DNA from: Verrucomicrobiia bacterium
Lineage (GTDB): Bacteria; Verrucomicrobiota; Verrucomicrobiia; Verrucomicrobiales; DEV007
Assembly (NCBI GenBank): GCA_030427505.1
Contig: JAUICH010000015.1
Coordinates: 62,001-126,000, forward strand
DNA: 64,000 nucleotides
Direction of reading: 5' to 3'
Below the pieces are notes generated by a model, which worked only from the letters and a program-made list of their open reading frames with translations, did no database searches and was not told where the DNA came from. Positions 47,847 to 56,899 of the stretch are shown piece after piece. A program made the position numbers and the translations under genes. Positions within the stretch are counted from its first letter, which is position 1; the number at the start of each line of letters is the position of its first letter.

Positions 47847-49811
47847 CTACCAGCCCAGCGGATTGCTGAAGGGATTCATGGATCCCCCACCGAAGCCACC
47901 ATTCCCGGCCGGGGCTGGCGTTGTTGGGGCAGTCTCCCATTGAGGGGTAAAGGCAGGGGCAGGTTCGCGACGTTGCTTGGTGGGGGCTTCATTGGAAGCG
48001 GCCTTTGCCTTCGGGGGCGCTGGCGGCGCGGGACGGGCCGGGGCGGTCACGTTCACGATTTGGACAGGGGTTTCCTGAGCCGGACGGGAAGGGCGGCGGA
48101 CGGCCGTCTGGGGGGCGGCATCGGCGCTCATCCAGGCCGGAGGACGGAGGGTCTTGGGCGTCGCCGGGACGAGGCGGGCCAGGTCGCTGCCTTCCAGGGT
48201 GTCCACCAGCTTGCCAGAGGCGGCCAGCATGGCGTATTCGCCGCGATAGAGGTTGAATTTTTCCACCACGAACAGGCTGCGGGCTTCAAAGAGTTCGTCC
48301 TTCAGGTCCAGGAGATTCAACACGGGCTGCTTGGTCGCTTCGTAGTCCGTTTCGAGAGCACGGATAGCGTCTTCCAGGGTATCCGCGTAGCGGCGATGGG
48401 TCCGCATGCGCTCGATGGCGCTGACGCGCAGTTCCTGGCCCTGGCTCCACAGTTGCTCGGCATCGAGCTGAGCCGCGCCGATCATTTCGTAGGCTTCGGC
48501 GGCTCCGGCCTGGGTGCGGTTGATTTCGGCCCGGCGGTAGCCGCCGTCCAGGATGTCATAACTGGCCACCACCAGGGCGGAGAACTCTTCGCGATCGTTT
48601 CTCAAGTCACCCGTCAGGGCATCACCAGTGCGGCCGCCGAGTTCCAGATCCACACGGGGCAGGCGCAGGGCTTTGGCGGCCTTTTGATCCAGCTCCAAGG
48701 CGGAGAGCAACTGGCTGGCGGCCAGCACTTCCCAGTTCCCACCGGTGTCCAAAGATTGAAGGTAGGCCGGATTGGCCCGCGGCGGACGCGCGGAAGCGCC
48801 GCCAGTGGCGCGGGCCACGGCCCGGTAGCGCGCCAGGGCATCGCGGGCCATCAGTTCCTGTCCCTGCAGGAGAGATTGTGCCCGGCTCAGGCGGCTGGCG
48901 ACGAGATCCACATCTGACTGGGAGCGCAGCCCGCGGTGTCGCTTGTCGCTGGTCTGATTGAGCAACGCTTTGTGAACAGCCACGTTTTCGCGGGCCAAAC
49001 CTGCGATTTCCTGGGCCTGCAGGAGATCCAGGTAGGCGGTGCTGAAATCAACGGCCACCAGCTGTGCCGTGGAGCGCGCTGAATATTCCGCCGCCCGGGC
49101 GCGGGCCTCCGCCGCCCGCTGGGTGTTCCGGGAACGGAAACCATCGAACAGTTGCTGGGTTAGCACCAGCCGCACCTCGTGGCGTTCCCTCCAGCCGTCG
49201 AAGGCGCTCGACCCCCTGCTGCCGCAGGAACCGGAAGACTTCCCGCAGGAGCCGTAGGACGAACTGTAGGAGTTCCCGCAGGAACCTCCGGAAGAGCCGC
49301 AAGAGCCCCCTGACGAACTACGGGAAGACCCGCCATACGACTGCCCGTAGGCGGCCTGGACATACAGGTGAGGCATCCGCTCCGAACGAATGGCCTGGGC
49401 CTCCTGATACAGGGCCTGGGAAGCGTAGCGAGCCGCATTCACCCGGGGGTGATTCAGGATCAAGCCGCTACCGCCGGTGGAGGCAAAGGAAACGGGAGCC
49501 AAAGAGACACGCGGGCTGGGCGCGGAAACCGGAGCCTTACCCGGCGAGCTGGGAGCCCGAAAGGAAGGGCTCTTCGCGGAATACACGACCTCCGCGCCCC
49601 GGATTTCTTCCGCCGTGTAGGACGCGCCCCGCATACCCCCAGGCAGCGAACAACTGGTGGCCAAGAGCAAGACCGGAAGCGTCAACAGCCAGCGGCATGG
49701 GAACCGGGACGGCGGAGCAACAGTAGCACCAGAGGCGTCTCGGGCCACGGCGCGGCCGGAGGGGGTGAGGCACAAGAACGGGCGTGGACGGGCAGGTGTC
49801 ATAGCAGGCAC
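47847..49811 (-). CDS. TolC-family outer-membrane protein with Cys/Gly/Ser loop
   Basis: 654 residues. After about 40 residues comes a signal region (WLLTLPVLLLATSCSLPGG) with a loose lipobox at Cys54, so it may be a lipoprotein. The TolC fold follows, with two repeats: NHPRVNAARYASQALYQEAQ and LTQQLFDGFRSRNTQRAAEARARA in the first, then long coiled coils. Between the first two beta strands is an insertion of about 45 Gly/Ser residues with four Cys (171, 178, 189, 196; two C-x6-C pairs), where TolC has its outer surface loop. A Pro/Ala-rich tail of about 100 residues ends the protein. It is divergent from the Alg8/HlyD-like genes, its probable partners. Confidence 0.85.
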   Translation of the reverse strand: MPAMTPARPRPFLCLTPSGRAVARDASGATVAPPSRFPCRWLLTLPVLLLATSCSLPGGMRGASYTAEEIRGAEVVYSAKSPSFRAPSSPGKAPVSAPSPRVSLAPVSFASTGGSGLILNHPRVNAARYASQALYQEAQAIRSERMPHLYVQAAYGQSYGGSSRSSSGGSCGSSGGSCGNSYSSSYGSCGKSSGSCGSRGSSAFDGWRERHEVRLVLTQQLFDGFRSRNTQRAAEARARAAEYSARSTAQLVAVDFSTAYLDLLQAQEIAGLARENVAVHKALLNQTSDKRHRGLRSQSDVDLVASRLSRAQSLLQGQELMARDALARYRAVARATGGASARPPRANPAYLQSLDTGGNWEVLAASQLLSALELDQKAAKALRLPRVDLELGGRTGDALTGDLRNDREEFSALVVASYDILDGGYRRAEINRTQAGAAEAYEMIGAAQLDAEQLWSQGQELRVSAIERMRTHRRYADTLEDAIRALETDYEATKQPVLNLLDLKDELFEARSLFVVEKFNLYRGEYAMLAASGKLVDTLEGSDLARLVPATPKTLRPPAWMSADAAPQTAVRRPSRPAQETPVQIVNVTAPARPAPPAPPKAKAASNEAPTKQRREPAPAFTPQWETAPTTPAPAGNGGFGGGSMNPFSNPLGW

Positions 49812-49952
49812 TAAGAATTATGGTAATTCAATTTAACTCAACCTTGAGAGGACTTGCAATGATAAAAATCAGAAATGAAATAAGTTTTGAATCTATCTGA
49901 AATTATCTTGTAATTTCTTGTATTTAGATTTAATGCGGTATTTTTCGCAGGC
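49812..49952. promoter_or_regulatory. AT-rich divergent promoter region of the TolC and Alg8-like genes
   Basis: 141 bp with strikingly low GC between GC-rich genes. It contains an inverted repeat CTCAA-CC-TTGAG (49837-49848), the same arms as the palindrome before rpmI. Several TTGTAA/TTGTAT and TTTAAT-like hexamers occur, but no pair is convincing enough to name. Confidence 0.45.
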
Positions 49953-51473
49953 ATGAGATTTAACTTTGCGAATTCAGGTTGGCTCGCCTCCGCGCTCTTC
50001 ACGACCGCGGTCTGCCTCTCCGTGCCAGCACTGGTGCTCCTGACCGTGCCGGATCGCATTTTCGCTCAGTATCGCGAGGCTCTGTTCGTCATCGGTTTCT
50101 TCGGCGCATGGCGCTACAGCTGGTTCTTGTTGAATGCGTTGCGCAGCGCGTTCTTCAACCTGGCGCGGTATCCCGCGCTGCGCCGGGCCTGCCTGAAGCT
50201 GCCGCGCCCCCTTCCCCAGCGGCTCTACGTGGTGGTGCTGTCCTACAAGGAACGGGCCGACACCTCGGAAGCCTGCTTCACCGCCATTACCCGGACGCTA
50301 CGGGAGGTGGACTGCGAAAAGGTGGTCGTCGTCAGCGTCGCCACCCCAGAGGAAGCCCACTTCATCCGGGGCGTGGTGGAGCGCAATGGCGGGCACGGCA
50401 TCGACCTCCGTTTCACCAAGCAGGCCCACGGAAAACGCTACGCCATCGGTCACGCCCTGCGCTTCCTGCGCGAACACCGGAAAAACCTGCCCCCCAGCAA
50501 TCCGCACGGAGACGTGGTGCTCCTGATGGATGGAGACAGCGTGCTGGGGGACGGCATTTTTTCCAAGTGCCTGCCGCATTTCAACCTGGACCCCGGCCTG
50601 GGCGCCCTGACCACCAACGAAACCGTGCGGCGCTCGCCCCGCTGGATCATCACGCAGTGGTTCCGGCTGAAGTTCGCGAAGCGGCATTTCTACATGTCCT
50701 CCCACGCGCTGTCTTACCGGGTCATGACGTTGACGGGACGGGGCTCCTTCGTCCGCGCCAGCATCGCGCTTTCGTCTGAGTTCATTCGGTACCTGGAACA
50801 GGACTACATCGACCACCCCCTGCACGGGCGCATCCGCTTCCTGCTGGGGGATGACAAGAGCACCCTCTTCTGCGTCCTGAAACAGGGCTGGCGCATGCTC
50901 TACGTGCCGGACGTGATGGTTTACGCAAACGAAGACCGGGAGGTTCCCTTCGGCCAACTGACCACCACGCTGATGGTGCGCTGGTATGGGAACATGCTGC
51001 GGAACAATGCCCGCTGCCTGAGCCTGGGCATCGGTCGGAGACGCCTGCCGCTGTTCATCTGGCTGGGATTTCTGGACCAGCGCCTCTCCATGTGGACGGG
51101 TCTGGTCGGCCCGCTGAGCGCGCTGCTGGCCGGTATATTCAAGAGCATCTACCTGATCCCCATTTACTTCGGCTGGGTGTTCTTTGTCCGCGCCATTCAG
51201 CTGTGGGTGTTCGCCAGCAGTGGCGTGCGCATGTCTCCCGTCATGATCCCGTTGATGCTCTACGATCAGATCGTGGGCTCAGTCATGAAGATCCACGGCA
51301 TCTTCCACCAAGGCGAGCAGCATTGGTCAAAGGGCGATCACAGCTCTTCGGAGATTTCCGGCGAAAGCGTTTACCAAGTGCTCCATTCCCGGCTGGCCAT
51401 GACGGCCAGTTGCCTCCTGTTCGTCGCTTTCCTGCTGATCGTCCTGAAGGTGGTCCCTTCCCCACTTGGCTAA
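49953..51473 (+). CDS. Alg8-like polysaccharide synthase (GT2 family)
   Basis: 506-residue membrane glycosyltransferase closely resembling Alg8, the alginate (mannuronan) synthase. N-terminal helices (about 10-35, 43-66), then cytoplasmic GT2 domain: LYVVVLSYKERADTSEA, metal-binding DGD at 193-195 (LLMDGDSVLGDG), TTNETV, LLGDDKSTLF with acidic pair at 300-301, and RW at 343-344 (MVRWYGNMLRNNAR). C-terminal helices follow (LFIWLGFLDQRLSMWTGLVGP onward). No AlgD, AlgG or AlgE-type gene is near, so the polymer may not be alginate. Followed by the HlyD-like gene. Confidence 0.9.
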   Translation: MRFNFANSGWLASALFTTAVCLSVPALVLLTVPDRIFAQYREALFVIGFFGAWRYSWFLLNALRSAFFNLARYPALRRACLKLPRPLPQRLYVVVLSYKERADTSEACFTAITRTLREVDCEKVVVVSVATPEEAHFIRGVVERNGGHGIDLRFTKQAHGKRYAIGHALRFLREHRKNLPPSNPHGDVVLLMDGDSVLGDGIFSKCLPHFNLDPGLGALTTNETVRRSPRWIITQWFRLKFAKRHFYMSSHALSYRVMTLTGRGSFVRASIALSSEFIRYLEQDYIDHPLHGRIRFLLGDDKSTLFCVLKQGWRMLYVPDVMVYANEDREVPFGQLTTTLMVRWYGNMLRNNARCLSLGIGRRRLPLFIWLGFLDQRLSMWTGLVGPLSALLAGIFKSIYLIPIYFGWVFFVRAIQLWVFASSGVRMSPVMIPLMLYDQIVGSVMKIHGIFHQGEQHWSKGDHSSSEISGESVYQVLHSRLAMTASCLLFVAFLLIVLKVVPSPLG

Positions 51474-51498
51474 GCCCCAAAAACCTTCCTCACCGCAC

Positions 51499-53085
51499 AT
51501 GCATTCCCGCATCCAACACGATACCCGCCACGAAAATGGCAATTCCAATGGCAACGGCCACGGCCGTGGGTTCGGCACGGCGACGCATTCCAACGGGCAC
51601 GGCCCGTTCGTGGATACCAGTCACTACCCGTTGCCCGGGGTGCGGAAGGACGACATCGGACGCGAACCGCAAAAGCCAAAGCCCCATGCCCTGACAGCGG
51701 TCTGGCTCATCCTGATCTGCGCGTTTTCCGTGGCGGCCATCTGGTTTGTTGGCCGGGAGTTTGGCAGCGCCACCAGCCTGCAAGCCGTCTCCATGGGTAA
51801 CCTGGTTCACGTCCGCGCCGAGGCGCCGGGCCTGGTGAAAGACGTCTTCACAGACACCCAGCGCCCCGTGAAACCCGGCGACCTGCTTCTGGAGTTGGAC
51901 CCCTCCAGCCTGCGGGAACAACTGGACCAATTGGAAACGGTGCGCGCGTTGAAAGAAGCCGAAGTGGCCCAGCTCAACCGGGGCATCACGGAGGAGAAAA
52001 AACGCATCGCGCTCCTGCACGACATTTCCGCCCGGGAAGAAAGAATGATCGGGCTGGAGATCGATCGCCTGAAACTCCAGTCCGAGCTGACCGCCGAACG
52101 CGCCGCGGAATTGAAAGGCAGTTTCGGCCATGGGAGCGCCAATCGCTTCGAGTTCATTGAGGCGGAAAGTCAGCGCCTGCAAGCCGCCAAGAACCTGGAG
52201 GAAAAGGAACACCAACTGGAACTCCAGAAGCTGATCACCCAGAATGCCGCCGAAGGGCGCTACTATCATGATGGGGAAGTACGTCGGGTGCTGGACGACC
52301 TGGAAGTGCAACAGGCCGCGATCGCCACGCAGCTGGGTGAAATCTCTCTACAGACCTCCGAACTCCGTTCCCGCCTTCAGCAGACGAGCATCCGCGCCAC
52401 GCGGGAAGGCGAGGTCTTTGCGGTGCACTACCTTCCCGGCGCCTCCGTGCAGGCCGGCGACCCATTGGTGACCCTGGAGACCGGCGACAAGCTGTGGGTA
52501 CTGGCCAGCTTTCAATACAACGAGGCGGAACAGATCGCCTACGGAGATCAGGCGGAGGTGACTTTTCCCTCCGTGGGCCGGACGCTGCACGGCGTGGTCC
52601 GGGCCATCGGCCATGAAGCGCTGGGCGCTCTGGACGCGAATTCTCCTTTCCTGCGCCTCACGCCGGAGGAGGTGCTCGTGAAAGTGGAACTTTCGGAACG
52701 TCCCTCCAATCTGCGGCCCGGCATGACCGCGCATGTCCGGATTGGCACCTTTCATTTCTTCAAACCGAAGTTCCCGGAAATCGAGGCGTCACAGCCCGTG
52801 CGGCAGACGGCCCCGGCGCCGCCGCGGCCGGAAGAAAGAGTCTCTCCTCTGCTGGAGCCGGAACCAACGCCGCCGGCCCAAACCCATCTGGACCTCACCT
52901 CTCTGGAGTCTACCGAGCCGGACGGCGGGCCAGCCTACAAGATCGACCCCAAGCCCAAACCCGAGGTGGAAGCGGAATGGGAGCCTCAGGATTCCACCAA
53001 GCAGACCGAGCCATTGGCCACGAGCAGCCATCCTCACGCCCCTTCCACTCCGTCTCCCCTGACCGGCCACATCGCCTGGGAATAG
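51499..53085 (+). CDS. HlyD/Alg44-like periplasmic adaptor
   Basis: 528 residues from the ATG at 51499 (a TTG at 51466 is also possible). A polar His/Asn/Gly-rich head, one membrane helix (about 60-85, ALTAVWLILICAFSVAAIWFVG), a split biotinyl-lipoyl domain (LVHVRAEAPGLVKDVF and TREGEVFAVHYLPGASVQAGDPL), a long coiled-coil hairpin, a beta-barrel domain and a Pro-rich tail. This is the HlyD architecture of Alg44 but without the N-terminal PilZ (cyclic-di-GMP) domain of Alg44. It should link the synthase to the TolC-family protein. Confidence 0.85.
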   Translation: MHSRIQHDTRHENGNSNGNGHGRGFGTATHSNGHGPFVDTSHYPLPGVRKDDIGREPQKPKPHALTAVWLILICAFSVAAIWFVGREFGSATSLQAVSMGNLVHVRAEAPGLVKDVFTDTQRPVKPGDLLLELDPSSLREQLDQLETVRALKEAEVAQLNRGITEEKKRIALLHDISAREERMIGLEIDRLKLQSELTAERAAELKGSFGHGSANRFEFIEAESQRLQAAKNLEEKEHQLELQKLITQNAAEGRYYHDGEVRRVLDDLEVQQAAIATQLGEISLQTSELRSRLQQTSIRATREGEVFAVHYLPGASVQAGDPLVTLETGDKLWVLASFQYNEAEQIAYGDQAEVTFPSVGRTLHGVVRAIGHEALGALDANSPFLRLTPEEVLVKVELSERPSNLRPGMTAHVRIGTFHFFKPKFPEIEASQPVRQTAPAPPRPEERVSPLLEPEPTPPAQTHLDLTSLESTEPDGGPAYKIDPKPKPEVEAEWEPQDSTKQTEPLATSSHPHAPSTPSPLTGHIAWE

Positions 53086-53129
53086 CTCACCTCCTTCTAC
53101 ACCACCAACAACCACCAGACTTACCCGCC

Positions 53130-54200
53130 ATGATCCGACTGGAAGAAATCTATAAGAACCGCCGTGTCCTCATCACGGGTGGCTTCGGCTTTGTGGGCAG
53201 CCACCTGGCCAAGCGCCTGGTCGAATGCGGCGCCGAGATCACCGTGCTGGACATTGCCACCGACCTGATGCGCCGCTCTCTGATCAATTGCCCGGTGAAC
53301 AACGTGAGAAGCGCCGTGCGAGTGATCAAAGCGGACGTCAACAACCGCGAGTTTCTCTGCGAACTGCTCGCCGACTACCAGTTTGACTACATTTTCAACT
53401 GCGCGGCGCACGCCGCCGTGATCGAAAAAGCGGTGGACGAACCCGCCGCCACCATCATGACCAACACGCTGGGCGTGGTTTCCCTGCTGGAAGCGGTGCG
53501 GGAAACGGGCTGCTACCCGCGCGGCATTTTCCACGCCTCCACGGACAAGGTTTATGGCGAACTTCAGGGCGCGGACTACGAAGAAGAAAAGACCCCGCTC
53601 CGGGCCATTGGGGTGTATGACGCCTCCAAGCTGGCGGCGGATCTCCTGACCCGCACCTATCATGAGGTCTTCGAGATCCCCGTGACGATCCTGCGGATGT
53701 GCAATCTCTTCGGTCCCTATGACTTCAATACCGAATACCGCCTGATTCCCAAGTCCTTCTCCAGCATCTTTACCGGCGAATGTCCGCAGCTCTACATGGA
53801 CTCGCTGGACCACTACCGGGAGTATCTCTACATCGACGACGCGGTGGAGGTGATTTTGGAAATGACGGTCCGGCAGAGTTGCGTGGGAGAAGCCTTCAAC
53901 CTGATGGGCAGCCAATACATTTCCACGGGATCGGTCATGCAGAAGATCGTGGATGCCGCTTCCCAAGTGATGAACTATCGCAACACCAAGGACGCGGAAA
54001 TGATCCGGAGCCGCCGCTATGTAGTGGTGGAACGGGTGGCTGCTGGGAAGAAGATCATTTCGTTGAAGAAGCAACGGCTGAACGCGGAGAAACTGAAGGG
54101 AGCCATTGAGTTCCGGCCCCGTGTCAGTTTCGAAGAAGGGCTGGCCCGCACGGCGGAATTTTACCGCTACTTTTACCACGACGTGTTGGCGGCGGCCTGA
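53130..54200 (+). CDS. NAD-dependent epimerase/dehydratase (extended SDR) 1
   Basis: 356 residues from the ATG at 53130. Rossmann motif VLITGGFGFVGSHLAKRL (TGGxGFxGxH), catalytic STDKVYGE with YDASK (Tyr and Lys of YxxxK), and a C-terminal substrate domain. Most like CDP-glucose or dTDP-glucose 4,6-dehydratases and related nucleotide-sugar epimerases. It follows the adaptor by 44 bp and is probably part of the exopolysaccharide operon, making or altering its nucleotide sugar. Confidence 0.9.
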   Translation: MIRLEEIYKNRRVLITGGFGFVGSHLAKRLVECGAEITVLDIATDLMRRSLINCPVNNVRSAVRVIKADVNNREFLCELLADYQFDYIFNCAAHAAVIEKAVDEPAATIMTNTLGVVSLLEAVRETGCYPRGIFHASTDKVYGELQGADYEEEKTPLRAIGVYDASKLAADLLTRTYHEVFEIPVTILRMCNLFGPYDFNTEYRLIPKSFSSIFTGECPQLYMDSLDHYREYLYIDDAVEVILEMTVRQSCVGEAFNLMGSQYISTGSVMQKIVDAASQVMNYRNTKDAEMIRSRRYVVVERVAAGKKIISLKKQRLNAEKLKGAIEFRPRVSFEEGLARTAEFYRYFYHDVLAAA

Positions 54201-54221
54201 GGCTCCCGCCCGCTACCCACT

Positions 54222-55334
54222 ATGTTAAACGGCGTGCACCAGTTCCAACTCGAGTTTCCAAAAGAGGCCGGGATTTCCTGGCGGGGGCGCTGTTGTCTGG
54301 TGACGGGCGGATGTGGCTTTGGCGGCGCGCACCTGGTCCGGCAACTCGTCGAACGTGGCGCGGAAGTGGTGGTGATCGACCGCTCGCCTCCAGAGGGCAG
54401 CAGCCTGGACCTGCTCGGCCTGTCCCGCGGCGTGGCCTACATCCGGGGCGACCTGTCTCAGCCCGGCCTCCTGCGCCATGTGCTTTTCGAGTTCCGGATC
54501 GATTACGTTTTTCACCTGGCGGCGCAGCCCCTGGTGCCGCTCAGCATCGAGCAGCCACGGGAAACCATGGAGTCGAACTTTCACGCCACGCTGGAACTGC
54601 TCGAAACTCTGCGGGACACGCGGCCACAGTGCGGGCTCGTCTATGCCTCCAGCGCCGCTTGCTACGGGGCGACCCGGGAGCGCCGCCCCATTCCCGAAGA
54701 CTACGCGCCGCAGGCGTTCGAGAATCCCTACGCCGCTTCCAAACTGGCCGCCGATGCCCTGGTGCGCACCTATGCCCGCTGCTATGGGCTGCGCGCCGTG
54801 GTCTGCCGCTTCATGAACACCTACGGGCCCGGCGACCGGAACTTCTCGCGGCTCGTTCCCGGCGCCATCCGCCGCCTGACCGAAGGAAGGCCCTATGATT
54901 TCGGGGACCGGGACGACGGCCAGACGGAGCTGGATTTCCTGCACGTATGCGACATGACCCGCGCCTACCTGTTGGCCGGTCTGTCCCTGGACACGGTTTC
55001 GGGACACGCCATCAACTTCGGCAGCGGCAGCCCCCTGAGCGTGGACTGGGTAACGCGCTGCGTCAGCCGCGCCTTTGACGGCAAGGAACGGACGCCACTT
55101 TTTCGCGGCAAGCGGCAACGCATTCCACGGCGGAAGTCCCTGGACATCGGCAAGGCGCGGGCCCTCCTGGGCTGGGCCCCGCAGATTGCTCCGGAGATGG
55201 GCTTGGCGGGTACCGTGGCGTGGTACTGTGAGAACTGGGAACGCGTGCAGGCCTTTGCGGAAGCTTCCAACGAAACCTCCCCTCACGAGGAAAGGCGGCT
55301 GGAACATTCCCGGCTCAACGGAATGGCACGGTAG
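54222..55334 (+). CDS. NAD-dependent epimerase/dehydratase (extended SDR) 2
   Basis: 370 residues. Rossmann motif LVTGGCGFGGAHLVRQLVERG, catalytic SSAACYG and YAASK, then TYGPGDRNFSRLVPGAIRRL and the C-terminal cap. A different nucleotide-sugar SDR from its neighbour, 21 bp downstream. Together the pair could carry out two steps (for example dehydration and epimerisation) on one sugar. Precise substrate cannot be read from sequence. Confidence 0.9.
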   Translation: MLNGVHQFQLEFPKEAGISWRGRCCLVTGGCGFGGAHLVRQLVERGAEVVVIDRSPPEGSSLDLLGLSRGVAYIRGDLSQPGLLRHVLFEFRIDYVFHLAAQPLVPLSIEQPRETMESNFHATLELLETLRDTRPQCGLVYASSAACYGATRERRPIPEDYAPQAFENPYAASKLAADALVRTYARCYGLRAVVCRFMNTYGPGDRNFSRLVPGAIRRLTEGRPYDFGDRDDGQTELDFLHVCDMTRAYLLAGLSLDTVSGHAINFGSGSPLSVDWVTRCVSRAFDGKERTPLFRGKRQRIPRRKSLDIGKARALLGWAPQIAPEMGLAGTVAWYCENWERVQAFAEASNETSPHEERRLEHSRLNGMAR

Positions 55335-55342
55335 CTTTTCTT

Positions 55343-56881
55343 TCAAGAACCGCCGATGGCCGAGATCGCCAGATAAAGTCCAAGCCCGGTGAAGCAAAGC
55401 ACGGAAAAGATAAGGAGCAGGTCCCACAGGCGGCCGGGTTTCAGACGCGAGTCGATGGTCTGGTAACGAAAATACAAAGCCGCGATTCCAAGCAACGGCA
55501 GAAGCAGGGCTTGCATGAGGCCGGACACCGCTATCAGGAACACCGGCCGGGGATAGAACAGGTAGATCGCCAGGCACAGCAGCGGAAAGCCAACGCTGAA
55601 CCCTTTCACAAACCGGCGGCGCCGGTCTTCATCCAATTTCACAAAGCCGAACACGTCCAGAGCGTCCGTCATGAGCCGGGACTTGGTGGCATTGGAAACG
55701 AAGAAAGTGGAAAACAGGACGGCAAAAGCGCCTATCAGCAGGATGGTCCGGCCCAGGGTACCAAAGACGGGCTCGTACATGACGGCCAGGGTGCGGACCA
55801 TTTCACTCTTCTCAGGCAGCAACCCGTTGGGGTGCAACACCGCCGCGCCAAGGAGGTAGAACGCCAGGGTGGAAGTGGTATAGATGACCATGGAACCCCA
55901 AGCGTCCCACTGCATGACGCGCATCCAGCCCCGGGCCCGAGACGCCCAGGCAGGAGATTCATCCCGTGGACCAGTCCAGCGGCCGTAGCCTTTTTCCAGA
56001 CACCAATAGGGATAGGCCACCAGTTCCGCCGCGCCCACGCCAATGATGCCAAAGGCCGCCATGGCCGTGACCAAGGACCAACTCCCCTTGACGCCCGGAG
56101 AGCCAGCCTCCGGACCACCCAGGCCGAAGCCCCTGAGCAAATCGGATCCGTGAATCGCCCAGTCACCCTGAAACTGGAGCGCCACCAGGTTTCCCACGGT
56201 GGTAAAGGTGAAGGTCCCCACCAGGAAGATGCAAAATACTTCGATAAATCCAAAGCCACCCCGGACCAGCATGACGATGGTCACGACGGTCAGGACGGCG
56301 GACCAAATGGCCGCATCCGGCGGGACGGGAGGGAGAGTGGGCTTGGCAAGCTGGCTACCTTCTGTGCTGGGATTAGATTTTCCAATGGCTTCCCCACTTT
56401 CCACGGCAGCGATCTTTTCCGCCAGAAGCTGGTCCGCCGCCGCGTTGTAGGTTCTCCCGGCTTCAGTGAGCGGAAAGCTGATGGCCAGCGCCTGGCCCAC
56501 GCCACCCACAATGCCGCCCAGCTGCCCCAGGCCGGTGAGGAAGGTGATCAGCCAGAAGATCGCCGTAATATGGCCCCCGGCTTTACCCCGCTTTCCCAGA
56601 GGCAGGAACAGCTTCGGGCCCGGCATGCGGTTCAGGGCAGAAACAGTGGTCTCCCCGTGGGTGATGCAGTGCCGGGCCAGTTCCACCTGGGTAAACACCT
56701 TGATCACGCAGCCCAGCAGGATCAGCCAGAGAAAAGAAAAGCCCGCCTCCGCGCCGGTCCGCGTGGTGGCGATCAGTTCGCCAGAACCCACAATGGAACC
56801 CGCGAGGATGAGGCCTGGGCCCAGGTGTTTGAGTATGCCGCTCAGGCGAGTGGGCGCGTCACGGGGGCCTTCGGGTTCCAT
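55343..56881 (-). CDS. Nramp-family transporter with non-canonical metal site
   Basis: 512 residues, about 11-12 hydrophobic helices. The start GPGLILAGSIVGSGELIATT aligns with Nramp helix 1, where metal transporters have DPGN; here it is GSGE (residues 32-35). Helix 6 lacks the usual MPH and reads GAAELVAYPYWCLEKG. An insertion of about 45 polar residues (about 143-188) occurs between helices. Such variants are common in Planctomycetes and Verrucomicrobia; the transported ion is uncertain. It is convergent with the epimerase gene and follows a sulfatase gene on the same strand. Confidence 0.85.
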   Translation of the reverse strand: MEPEGPRDAPTRLSGILKHLGPGLILAGSIVGSGELIATTRTGAEAGFSFLWLILLGCVIKVFTQVELARHCITHGETTVSALNRMPGPKLFLPLGKRGKAGGHITAIFWLITFLTGLGQLGGIVGGVGQALAISFPLTEAGRTYNAAADQLLAEKIAAVESGEAIGKSNPSTEGSQLAKPTLPPVPPDAAIWSAVLTVVTIVMLVRGGFGFIEVFCIFLVGTFTFTTVGNLVALQFQGDWAIHGSDLLRGFGLGGPEAGSPGVKGSWSLVTAMAAFGIIGVGAAELVAYPYWCLEKGYGRWTGPRDESPAWASRARGWMRVMQWDAWGSMVIYTTSTLAFYLLGAAVLHPNGLLPEKSEMVRTLAVMYEPVFGTLGRTILLIGAFAVLFSTFFVSNATKSRLMTDALDVFGFVKLDEDRRRRFVKGFSVGFPLLCLAIYLFYPRPVFLIAVSGLMQALLLPLLGIAALYFRYQTIDSRLKPGRLWDLLLIFSVLCFTGLGLYLAISAIGGS

Positions 56882-56899
56882 CCTCTCTTTCGAAATGGT

